Below are positions 22,234 through 33,000 of a DNA stretch of 64,000 nt, one piece after another. The notes beneath the pieces were generated by a model. That model was given only the letters and a program-made list of their open reading frames with translations, did no database searches and was not told where the DNA came from. A program made the position numbers and the translations under genes. Every line of letters begins with the position of its first letter. The first letter of the stretch is position 1. The DNA is from Castor canadensis (lineage: Eukaryota; Chordata; Mammalia; Rodentia; Castoridae), in assembly GCF_047511655.1 (NCBI RefSeq), contig NC_133401.1, positions 15,904,001 to 15,968,000 of the forward strand, given 5' to 3'.

Positions 22234-22465
22234 GAAGCCAGGCCCCAGTGGCTCATGTCTGTAATCCTAGCTACTTGGGAGGCTGAGATCAGGAGGATGG
22301 AGGTTTGAGGCCAGCCCAGACAAACAGTTTGTGAGTCCCTACTCAAACTAACCAGAGCAAAATGGACGGGAGGTGTGGTTCAAGAGGTAGAGCGCCTGCT
22401 TTGCAGGTGTGAAGCCCTGAGTTCAAATTCCAGTGCCACACACACAAGCACACACTAAAAAAAAA
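22234..22465 (+). repeat. Dimeric SINE
   Basis: GAAGCCAGGCCCCAGTGGCTCATGTCTGTAATCC...GGAGGTGTGGTTCAAGAGGTAGAGCGCCTGC...CAGTGCCACAC and a CA/A tail. Confidence 0.9.
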
Positions 22466-23165
22466 AATTAATAGTGGCTCTCATCTGGGGTCTTCATACT
22501 TTGTGAGTGGGACCAGGCTATCCAGCACCCCCTGGTCAGTAGACAATGCTTTGGATTGCCGAGATGCGTGCTGTTTGTTATTCTAAAACACAGAGATGTC
22601 AGCGAGGGACCACAGGTGGCTTTCAGGACTTCCCTTTCCCAGACCTGCGCTCCGGCTTTCTGCCTTCGTACCATTTGTGGAGAGTTTGTGGGTTCTTAGC
22701 ATTTCACAGGGGAAGCAGATGCAGACAGCCTCTTATGTCACCCTGTCCTTATAGCTTACCGTGTAGAGGGAGGCCATAGCTTGCTGAACTGGTTTTTCGG
22801 TTCACGGTTCTAACCTCTGAGTGCAATCCTTTTCATATGTATTATTAATTTCTCTGCCTGCCGCCGCACCTAGCTATCCTGCCTCACCCATCCACGGTAG
22901 GACAGAGAGGGCAACCAGAGACACACTAGCCAGAACCCAATGGAGGAAGGTTCTAGCATGATACAGGGACAACACAAATCAGGGGTCAGAGGGGCTAGTG
23001 GTGCTTCATGGGGACCTTGGTCAGGATGGACACCCCTGAATCTGTGGCCTAGACTTACATAAAACACAGGGACAACAGGTGTGAGCCTTAGGACTTCCAT
23101 TTGCTCTGGAGCATTCTGCCTCTCTAACGAGTCATAACACCGACAAGGAAGCAGATTCGCCCTTT

Positions 23166-23710
23166 GGTTCTCTTTTGTGATTCTAGAATTTGAACTCAGG
23201 GCCTCGTGCTTACTAAGCAGGTGCTCTGTCCCTGCACCAGGCCTCCAACCCTTTTTGCTTTGGTTATTTTTTGGATAGAGTCTTGCTTTTTACCCTGGGC
23301 TGGCCTTAAACCCGATCTCTGCCTCCAGCTAGCAAGAATAACACACATGATGATGCTTCTGGCCCACCTTTCCCTCGTCTATTAATTTTGGCGGGGAGGT
23401 TAGGGGCAGTACTGGAGCTTGAACTCAGGGCTTTGCACCTGCTAGGCAGGCACCATGCCTCTTGAGCCACACCCCCAGCCCTTTTTGCTCTGGTTATTTT
23501 GAGCTCACTATTTTTACCCAGGGCAGCCTAGCTCACAATCCTATTTTAGGTTTCCAGCCATAGCTGGGATGGTGGGTGAGCCACCACACCCAGGTTTTTT
23601 CCATTAGGATGGGGTCTCACAAGCTTTTTTGCCCTGGGCAGCCCAGAAGCAGCTTCCTCCCAATCTCAGCCAGCCAAGTAGCTTGGGATGGGAGCTCGTG
23701 TCTCTGATTT
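23166..23710 (-). repeat. Cluster of antisense SINE units
   Basis: At least two ID-like heads (GATTCTAGAATTTGAACTCAGGGCC at about 23180, CAGTACTGGAGCTTGAACTCAGGGC at about 23408), each followed by B1-like segments. Confidence 0.8.
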
Positions 23711-23759
23711 CTTAGCTTCACTTCCTTTGTCTGTTTTAATTCCTGAGTTTTGGCTTTTT

Positions 23760-24030
23760 GATAGTTGCTATTTTTAGTCTCCCTGAAGGCTCACCCTAAT
23801 CCCGCTCTGCCTGTGTCTCTGTCTCTCATCCTCTGTCTTAATCTTTGTGTCTCTCTTCCTCCCTCCTTCCCTTCTCCCATCTCCTCCACCAGCCCTTTGT
23901 GTGGCTACTTTGATGGCCGTTTTCCTCCTCAGAATGTGAACTTCATGAGGCAGATTCTCCTCCGTGCTTTCTGTCTGTCGTATCCCCTGTGTCTGGAATC
24001 GTCCCCATCAATAAATAAATATTGAATGTT
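23760..24030 (+). repeat. LINE L2 3' end
   Basis: AATGTGAACTTCATGAGGCAGATTCTCCTCCGTG...GTATCCCCTGTGTCTGGAA...AATAAATAAATATTGAATG is the L2 3' terminus. Confidence 0.6.
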
Positions 24031-24071
24031 TACAGGATGTTTTAGGCCCCAGGAGCCACTCATCCCAACAT

Positions 24072-24290
24072 ACCAGCCAAGCACCAGTGGCTCACGCCTG
24101 TAATCCCAGCTACTTGGGAAACTGAGACCCGAGGGATGAAGGTTCCAGGCCTAGGATGGGTTTTTGAGACCCCCATCTCCAACATAGCCAGAGCAAAATG
24201 AACTGAGGTGTGGCTCAAGTGGTAGAGTGCCTGCTTTGTAAGCACAAAGCCCTGAGTTCAAACCCCAGTCCCACCAAAATACACACACGC
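24072..24290 (+). repeat. Dimeric SINE
   Basis: GCCAAGCACCAGTGGCTCACGCC...CTGAGGTGTGGCTCAAGTGGTAGAGTGCCTGC...CCAGTCCCACC followed by an ACAC tail. Confidence 0.9.
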
Positions 24291-24469
24291 ACACATACAG
24301 ACAACAGCAACAGCAGAAAGACAATGATAGTGAAGGGCAGAGAAAGGAGTTCTGTTCTGGCTTGGGCATCATCCGCCATCTTCCCAGAAGAGACATTTGC
24401 CTTGGTTTGCACAGAAGGAAGAATTGGAGGCGGGAGGACAAATGAGCATAATTACTCAATGCGCGTTTC

Positions 24470-25428
24470 AGAGCAGTGGGTTGGTAAAAGAATTTACCAA
24501 GTCAGGGGAGTAGGAAAAGCAAAGATTTACTAGAAAAATCTTTAAACGGAAAGAAAATGGCAAGTGGTAAACAAGGGAGCCTAAGGCTTCAGAGAACATC
24601 TTTTTAACTTGGGCTAGGCTCCTTTTGATCGGTCGCCTCCCTTTTTTGTGGTCCTTGCTGATTGGGTGTGTCTTTCTCCAGCATGGCAGAAATATTTTGG
24701 AGCTTGACCACTTCCACATTCCATCTGTCCATTTCCGACTTGGTCACCTCCACACTCCACATGGCCCTTGGTATTTTTCTGTCCTCCGTGTCCTCTTGAA
24801 AGGATGGAGCTTCCTCTATGTTCCCAAGAGAACACAGAACCAATCCTGGTTTTGATGGGTGATGATCTTATCTTGTAAATATTTACTGTTGGTTAGGGTC
24901 ATAGAAATGTCCCTTTTTTTTTTTTTTTTTTTTTATTGTTCTGGCAAAGGGTTCTGGAGCAATCGGAGGGGACAGGTGGGAATTTAATTAACTGACAGAA
25001 TAAAATTACATGAAGGCCTAGTCCAGAGGCCTAACAGGCTCTGGAGGGTCAGACAGAAGGGGATGGAACCCACATTTTGGCACATCTGTAATTTATTCCC
25101 AGTCAATGATGTGTTCAGTTGTCAGAGGTGGTGGCAGGTGGTCTGGCACCTGCCAGGGTCGGTCAAGTGAGCCTTGTTACAACAAGAGTCCTTGCTGCCT
25201 GGCAAGTGGTCTGTCTTGGGAGGCTCTGCTATTCCTTTTAGGGGGGAGTTTTGCCCATTCCCTGCTGTAAAGATGTTATGATCAGTTCTCTCCTTTCTGG
25301 ATTCCAAGACGGCTGCAGGAGAAAACAGTTCAGAGTCACAAATACAAAATGGAGGCAGGGCTGCCAAGTTTTTCTTCTGCTTCCAGTTAATTTGTGTAAA
25401 GATTCAGTACTCCTCAGCAAAGCAGATT
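24470..25428 (-). repeat. Solo LTR related to ERV-B (tentative)
   Basis: Its right part (about 25110-25428) aligns with the ERV-B LTR: CACCTGCCAGG, GGATTCCAAG, CAGAGTCACAAATACAAAATGGAGGCAGGG, GCTGCCAAG, TTCAGTACTCCTCAGCAAAGCAG. The left part has TTTACTAGAAAAATC as in LTR poly-A regions read in reverse. No interior seen. Confidence 0.5.
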
Positions 25429-25479
25429 TTACGTGTCTGCGGCAAGTGGCAGGACACCTGGTAGGTAAAAACTCAGGAT

Positions 25480-25600
25480 TGGTTGGTCCCAGTTCTGGGT
25501 TCCAATCTCAGCTCTGCCACTCAGCAGCAGGAGCCTTTGGCAAGTTGTTGAGTCTCTTTGAGCCTCAGTTTCCTTACCTGGAAATTGGGAATGGTCCTGT
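25480..25600 (+). repeat. MIR
   Basis: GGTTCCAATCTCAGCTCTGCCACTCAGCAGC...TTGAGTCTCTTTGAGCCTCAGTTTCC...GGAAATTGGGAATGG is a clear sense MIR. Confidence 0.8.
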
Positions 25601-25864
25601 TACTAGAATCAGTGCTGAGTTTGTGAAACAAAAAAGAATTTTAGGACACATCAAGGTAGAGACCAAGAAAGTTTATTAGTAAGCACAAGAAAGAAAAGCT
25701 GGAAAGACAGTACAAAGCCCAGGCACATCTGCCGGGAGTGCTCTCTGACCTCAGGGGTATTTATCGTGGAAAGGTAAGTGGGGGTTTGGCTCAAATTCAC
25801 TTAGGAAAAGTGCTCCCCTTTGTCCTGACACCTGGCATATTTAATCATTGTTGCTGTTCCACTG

Positions 25865-26625
25865 TTTTATCAGATTTAAGGTTGGGGCTAGAGGTGTGGT
25901 TCAAGCAGGAGAGCATCTGTTTTGCAAGCACAAAGTCCTAAGTTCAAACCCCAGAAAAAAGTATGAAAGAGGTTCTTTGTTGTTGTTGTTGTTTTCAGTA
26001 CTGGGGTTTGAACTCAAGGCCTACACTCTGAGCCACTCCACCAGCCCTTTTTTATGGTGGGTTTTTCAAGATAGGGTCTCTACAACTATTTGCCTGGGCT
26101 GGCTTTAAACTTTGATCCTCCTGATCTCTGCTTCCTGAGTAGCTGGGATTATAGGCGTGAGCCACCAGCATCAGGCCATGTTGGGTGGTGTGTGTGTGTG
26201 TGTTTGTGTGTTTGGTGGTACCTGGTCTTGAACTTAGGGCCTCACACTTGCTAGGCAGGTTCTACCACTTGAGCAACTCCACCAGTCCCTGTGTTGGGTG
26301 TTTTCAAGATAGGGTCTCTTTCCCTATTTCCCTGGGCTGGCCTCAAACCACAATCCTCTTGATCTCTGCTTCCTGAGTAGGTAGGGGGCCCGCTAATAAC
26401 ATTCTTTTTTTCTTTTAGTGGAACTGGGGTTTGAACTCGGGGCTTTGCCCTTGCAAAGCAGGCACTTTACCACTTGAGCCACTCCTCCAGTCCATTTTGC
26501 TCCGTTATTTTGGAGATGGGGGTCTTGAGAACTATTTGCCCAGGCTGGCCTTGAACCTCGATCCTCTCAATCTCGGCCTCCTAGGTCACTGGGATTCCAG
26601 GTGTGAGCCCCTGCGCCAGGGCTTC
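25865..26625 (-). repeat. SINE cluster upstream of the PVR promoter
   Basis: One sense ID-like unit (25880-25960) is followed by three antisense dimeric SINEs: 25978-26175, 26195-26395 and 26405-26620. Each shows the GGTTTGAACTC...GGGC head and GGATT..AGG.GTGAGCC end. The cluster ends about 120 bp before the CpG-rich region. Confidence 0.85.
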
Positions 26626-26979
26626 CTGTGCTCTTCATCAAACCATTTATTCATACAATGCTTATCTCCGACTTCCTGACTGCTGGGTGGCAAGCCTCCT
26701 TCTCCTACACCGCCCTGCCTGGGTCAATTCGGTGTCAGGGTGACAGGGTGACAGTGCCCCCCCCCACGCCGGCGCCTGCGCGGAGGGAGGCCCCGCCCCG
26801 CCCTCCTTGTCACCTTCCCTTGCGGCCAAGTCACTGCGCTTCACCCGAATTTCCCCATTCCCGCCGCAGGCTCCGGACAGCATGGTCCTTGGGACATTCC
26901 TGGCCAGGTGTCGGGATTGTCACTCCCGTTAGGGACAGCGGCAGAGGCAGATCGGAGCGACGGACCGCGGAGGGACAGC

Positions 26980-26989
26980 ATGGCCGGCG

Positions 26990-27021
<32 letters not shown>

Positions 27022-27040
27022 GCTCTGACCGGCGGCTCCG
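26980..27040 (+). CDS. PVR: PVR exon 1 coding part (signal peptide)
   Basis: ATG at 26980 follows GGGACAGC. It encodes MAGA, ten Leu (nine from an uninterrupted CTG run) and ALTGGS, then phase 1 into the donor G|GTAAGT. The start is the only in-frame ATG giving a signal peptide. Confidence 0.93.
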
Positions 27041-30000
27041 GTAAGTGACACCCGCCCTGTCCCCTCCCCAACCCCAAGCCCCCTCCCCAACCCCAAGCCC
27101 CCTCCCCAACCCCAAGCCCCCTCCCCAACCCCAAGCCCCCTCCCCAACCCCAAGCCCCCTCCCCAACCCAGCGGGGCCACCGGTCCCCGCGCCACCCCCA
27201 GCCCGCCCTGCGCTCGGCTGCGGACGCCTACCCCCCCACACCCTCGGTGACTCAGGGCCTGCAACCCTACTCTCATGCCACACCCTTGGGGACACCATGG
27301 CTGAAGGGGCGGGTGGAGACAGCAGCTGGCGACCCATTCATTCCAGTAGGCATCCAGCTACCATGAGACCCAAGTGTTGGGGATCCTGCCTTGAACAGAG
27401 TCAGCTTGTGGCGTCTAATGTGTGTGCGTGTGTTCAATGGGGGGGGCGGGTCTGGCAGAACGTAAGGCGATGTCCGGTCACCGCAACTAGGGACATGTGA
27501 GCAGGGCTGCGCGGTGGCTCACACCTGTAACCCCAGGGACTCAGGAGGCAGCGATCAGGAGGATCGAGGTACGAAGCCAGCCCAGGCAAATAGTTCATGA
27601 GACCCTATCTCGAAAAACCCTCCCCAAAAAAGGGCTGGTGGGTGATTCAAGGTGTAAGCCCTGAATTCAAACCCAGTACTGCAAAAAATAAATAAAAATT
27701 TAAAAAGGACAGGGAAGGAGAAAGAAAAGGAAGGGGGTGGGGGAAGCCTGAGTGTGGAACCTGGAGTTTCTTCTTATTTCAGCATTTCCTCAAAAAAAGT
27801 GAGTGGAAAACACTGTGGCAGTTTCCTAGAACAGAGAGTGTCCCCGATTGAGGAGCTCACCAAAGGCCACCACGCTGAGCTAAAGTACCTTGAAGAGATT
27901 CCCAACAAGGAACTGTTCACAGACTGGGAGGCGGAGGCAGGAAGTCTCAGAGCTCAAGAATGAGCTGACACAGTCACTTAGGCTCCACCACCAGGGTTGG
28001 GGAGCCCTGGGAATCCCAGCACTGGTCAGACCCAGCTCTGGACCCTCCCCTGCTGGGTGGGCCAGGCCAGTAACTTCACTCTGTCCTCTCACTTGTCCCA
28101 ATCTGCCCAATGGAATGGACCCAGGGGTCACAGATCAGGGGAAAGGTTGGAGGAGGCTGCTGGTGGGGCCACACCTCCCACGTTCACTCCCAGGACAGTC
28201 CCTACGTTAGGGGACCTTGCATCACTTCAAGAGAAGGAATTAGGTGACAGGAGACCCCCAAAGCCACATGCAAGGCAATGGTAAAGTCAGCATTCAAACC
28301 CCAAAGCCAGCCCCCTGGCCAGCACACTCAGCATCCCACAGTCACCAGTATCCAAACTGTGCCCTCCTTCCACCTCCCTCTAGTGGTATCTGTGTCCACT
28401 GCCTTCTGGCTTCCACTTCTTCATGGCCACTAGTATTCGCCATTATAGAGGGCTGACCACATGTACTCCCACACACATATTTCATGATTTAATCTTTCCC
28501 ATCCAGTCTCATTTTCACCCCTTCTGTGTTAGTCAGCAGGCTGTCACCATGCCAAATACCTGAGGTAATCAACTTATAAACAGAAAGGTTGCCAGGCTTG
28601 GTGATGCATGTCTGTAATCCCAGCTAAGCAGGAGGAAGAGATGGGAGGCTCACAGTCTGAGGCTGGCTCTGCAAAAATCCTGAGACCCTATATGAAAAAT
28701 AACTAAAGCAAAAAGGGCTGGGTGGGTAGCTCAAGTGGTAGAGTGCCTACCTAGCAAGTTCAAGGACCTGAGTTCAAACCCCAGTACCACAAAAAAGGGG
28801 GAGGGGAGAGAAAGGTTTATTTTTGGAGGATGGAGTCCATGTCAATTGTCCCCATTGTTTTGGGCCTGTGACTAGGTGACATATCGTGGCATGGAGCTTG
28901 TGGTGGAGCAAAATTGCTGACCTCATAGTGACAAAGCAAAAGAGAGAAAAAAGAAGAGTCTGGGGTCGCACAAGCCCCCTTGAGGGCACTTCCTGTGTCC
29001 TAACAACCTCCTACTAGGCCCCCTTTTTTTTTAAAGACAGGATCTTGCTATGTAGCTGGAGCTGACCTGGAACTCTCAATCCTCCTGACTCAGCCTCCCT
29101 AGTGCTGGGATTATAGATGGGCCTATCATGCCCAGCTAAGCCCCACCTCTTAAGGGGCCAAGCCTTTACCATGCAAATGAGCGCAGCCATTTTGCAGGGG
29201 AGAAAACTGAGGCTCTAAGTGCAACAACCTGTACAGCGGCCCCAGCTAGTGAGGGGCAGGGCTGAACCTTTCTCCCTCCCACCTTCTTATTCTTATTCAC
29301 AAGAAGGTATTGCACAAGCTGACACACACACACATTGAGGGCCTACTGTGTGCTGGGCTGAAGACAGATTTTCATGTAGGTCCTGGAGAACTGACCCCAG
29401 GTTCAAATCCCACCTTGCTTGCTTACCCCGCTGTGACCTGGAACAAACCACCGCGTAGCTCAGTCTCCCGATGTTGTGACGGCACTGGGATTTGAACTCC
29501 GGACCTTGCACTTGCAGGTGCTCAACCACTTGATTTACTCCCCCAGCCCTTTTTGCTTTATTTATTTTTCTAATAGGATCCTGGATAGCGATCCTCCTAC
29601 TTATGCCTCCCACATAGCTGGGACGACAGGCACTTGCCAGCACTCCCAGTTTCTTTCCGTTGAGATGGGGTCTCGCAAATTTTTTTGCTAGGGCTCTCCT
29701 GGAACCATGATCCTCCCCATCTCAGCCTCTCACTTAGCTGGAATGACAAGCGCACCCCACTTGTATGCAACTGTTGGTTGAGATAGGGTCTTACGAACTA
29801 TTTGCCTGGGATTGGCTTCGAACCGTGATCCTCTCTATCTCAGCCTCCCGAGCACCTAGGATTACAGGCATGAGCCACCACACCCGGCTTCAGTTTCCCC
29901 ACTTGTAAACGGTGCTCCCGGTTTCCCCCCAGGGACCCGGCCCATGGATGTGAAGGTGCTGTCCCAGGTGATCGGCTTCGTGGGCGAGTCTGTGACGCTG

Positions 30001-33000
30001 CCGTGCCACCTGCAACTTGTGGAGTCCACCTTGGAAGTGACCCAGATCACGTGGATGCGGGAGGAGCCTGAGGACACAGTGGCCGTCTTCCACCCCAAGC
30101 AGGGCGCCACCTACCCGGACCCCAAGAGGACGCGGTTCGCGGCGTACAGGCAGGGCATGGATCCGCAGGATATGGATGTGTGGGATGCGTCGCTGATCCT
30201 GGCGGAGGTGCGCGCAGAGGACGAAGCCAACTACACGTGCACCTTCGCCACCTACCCCATGGGCAGCAGGAGCGCGCGCACCCAGCTGCGAGTGCTGGGT
30301 GAGCAGGCCGGGGTGGGGGAGAAGCCACTGCGGGGGGGTGGGGGACTACCAAAGATGGGGAGACCTGGGGGAAAGACAGGGCTGCCCTGCAGATTCCTGG
30401 GAACTAAAGGAAACAGCAGGCAGGGGACCTTAGTGAGCTTGGGGACCGAGGACACACTATAGGGGAGCAGGTGTTGGTGTTGGGTGGGACCTCAGAGGCT
30501 GGACTGAGGGCAGTGTTTTCATCTGGGTCCGTTTTCCTTTTCCTGAGGTTTTGGGATCTTGGGGTCCATCTGGGGGAAGCACCAAGAAGCCAGGCTCTCC
30601 CTGGGGTGACCCGGTAGCTTCTTACAGCTGCCACTTACTGCGTGTTTTGGTGACAAGCAAAGTTGCAAAAGGCCAAGGGGAGAGAGCCTAGTCCCCGCCT
30701 CCAGGGTTGTCATGGGAACGGGAGTTCATTTACCAGGCACCAGTAGAAAAAAATGACAACCCCCAAAAAAGAAAAAACAAAAAATACAAAAAAAAAGACA
30801 AACCTTTTTCTTAGAACTTGAGCCCAGTCTCTCTGTGCCTCAGTCTACCCTTCTGGGTCCCCAGCCCAGCAAGGGAGCAATCTGCCTTCCCCTAGGATGG
30901 CACGCCCCATGACAGAGCAGGGCCAGGTGGTCTTGGTCACTCCTGGGTCCCTAGCACTGCACAGGGGAATTTTTTTGAGCACTTTTTATGGGTCAGAGAA
31001 CATTCTAAGAGCTTTACCTGGCTGTGATCCCTTCCTTATCCCCAGTTGACACACAAGGAAACTGAGGCCCGGACTTGCCCAAGGTCACCCAGCTGCTGAG
31101 GGGCAGACAAGGGATTTGAGCCTGACCCTTTAAATGTTCCCTCCCCCGTGCTGACAGATTTTGGGGGTGACACAAGCAGAAGGTGACCTGTCCTTCTTGT
31201 CCCCCTCGCAGCCCGGCCCCAGAGCACAGCCAAAGCCCTGGCAGTCCCGCTCAGCCCGCTCCCCTCCGAGCCTGTGCCCGTGGCCCGCTGTGTGTCCACT
31301 GGGGGACTCCCGCCCGCTGAAATTTCCTGGTTGTCACACGAGAACATCCCCACCAATGAGACCAAGGACCCAGGGGGCACGTACACGGTCACCAGCTTCT
31401 TCACCTTGGTGCCCTCGAGCCAAGACGACGGCAAGAATGTCACCTGCAAAGTGCAGCATGAGAGCTTGAAGGAGCCGGTGCTGCTGCCAGTGACCTTGGC
31501 CTTGCACTGTGAGTACATCCACGCACACATGAGGGCCAGGCTGCCTCCACCCGCTGTCTACACCCGCTCCCAAGGCCACTGTCCACATCACCTCCAGCAT
31601 CTGCATGGCTCCCTCTGTCCCCTGCTACCATCTACACACCCCAGCCCATTGTCTATACTGCCTATGCCAAACTCCCTCAGGAGCATTGGACTGTCTCTAC
31701 TGCATGCTGGCTCTGTTGACTTGCCCCTGTTTTTTCACTGGCTCCCCTGGGCAGTGTCTACACTGCCCTCCCGAGGTAGTCTGCACTCCCTGCAGCCCAG
31801 TGCTGTGCACACTGGTGCATCTACAGGTTGTCTACACCCACACACACACGCCGCCACACCGCCTTGACTGTGTTCTGTCTACACTGCCTGCTCTGAGTCT
31901 CCCACACAGTGTCACCTCCTCTAGCTCCCTGGAGAAATCGTCCACATTGACAGCCCTGGGGACAGAAGCAGAATGCTAGTGCCCACGTCATTTTAAATTG
32001 TCTGGTGCCCCATTTCTAAAAAAAACAAATCAATTTGTTTCTTTTTTTTTTTGTGGTACTGAGGCGTGAACTCAGGGCCTACACCTTAAACCACTCCAGC
32101 AGCCCTTTTTTTGAAGGTTTGTCAAGATAGAGTCTTGAGAACTATTTGCCCAGGGCTGGCTTCAAACTGGGATCCTCCTGATCGCTGCCTCCTGAGTAGC
32201 TGGGATTACAGGAGTGACCAACGGCACCCAGTAAGACAAAATCAATTTTGATAATAAATTTAACATGGTCCGACAGATCTGAAATATTATCATTTCAGCA
32301 TGTGACAGGTTTTAAGAACTGACTCATGAGATCTTTTCTATTCTTCTGGCCATCTTTGAAATCAGGAGTGCATCTGAGACCAGCTGCTGCCAAGTGCTGC
32401 AGTCACATATGTGTCACTGGTGCCACCATATTGGACAGCTTGGATCTCAGTGTATTGATGGCTGGTGTCCACACACACAAACACACACACACAGTCAATT
32501 TCATCAGCACCTGGATCCCACTCTATGCTGATGGTACCCCTGATATTTTTGTCACAGAGTCCCCTGGAAACTGACTATTGTGATACCATCTACTCTGCTG
32601 ACTCACCACCCTGTCTACACTGAGCCATCAATGACAACAACACAACCCTTCCTGTGCAGTCTCCACAGCATCCCCACAATCGTTGTCTATACTGCCTGTT
32701 CACCCAGGCAGTTGGTACACTGATTGCCCTCAACCCTGTCACTGGGTCTCAGGGAGGAAGAAATCTGTACTGACTCCCAAACAACACTGTCTTGTTGGTC
32801 TTTTTCCTAAGTACACAGAAAAATCTTCCCTGTGGATCACATTTGGGGTGGATAAGCAGTGTAGATTGAAGGAATGTTGGCTGGGACACTTGCCTGCAGG
32901 ACTTGTCAGAGCCTTGAATGTGCTCTTGTATGTTAGGCCTGTCCAAGGAGCCTTTGCTCATTGAACACTCAAGGCAGAAGTGGAACTGCCAGAGAAAGGC

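Larger units (their letters stand above)
21015..22780. repeat. Two related LTR-like segments (tentative)
   Basis: The stretches around 21340-21440 and 22140-22230 align with each other (AGAATAA...GGGGAAAAATGGCAAAAAGCAGAAACA against AGAATAA...GAGAAATGGGGCAAAGAGAGAAACA, then a CCCCA-ACAGG-AATG block). They look like diverged copies of one LTR, each interrupted by a SINE. Broken; no internal genes seen; family not assigned. Confidence 0.4.
26745..27250 (+). promoter_or_regulatory. PVR: PVR CpG-rich promoter/first-exon region
   Basis: CpG density rises sharply. Seen here are a tandem GC box (CCCCGCCCCGCCC, about 26791-26803), a GCGCCTGCGCGG NRF1-like motif at about 26772, and no TATA box near the ATG. 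This fits a housekeeping-style promoter feeding exon 1. The transcription start is inferred only. A short upstream ATG at 26881 closes within about 50 nt and would be an uORF if transcribed. Confidence 0.7.

Noticed and set aside
26831-27337. Minus-strand ORFs rich in Gly/Trp/Leu opposite PVR exon 1
   Set aside because: They arise from the C-rich minisatellite and the (CTG)n run read in reverse (poly-Ser/Ala/Gln); no gene evidence.
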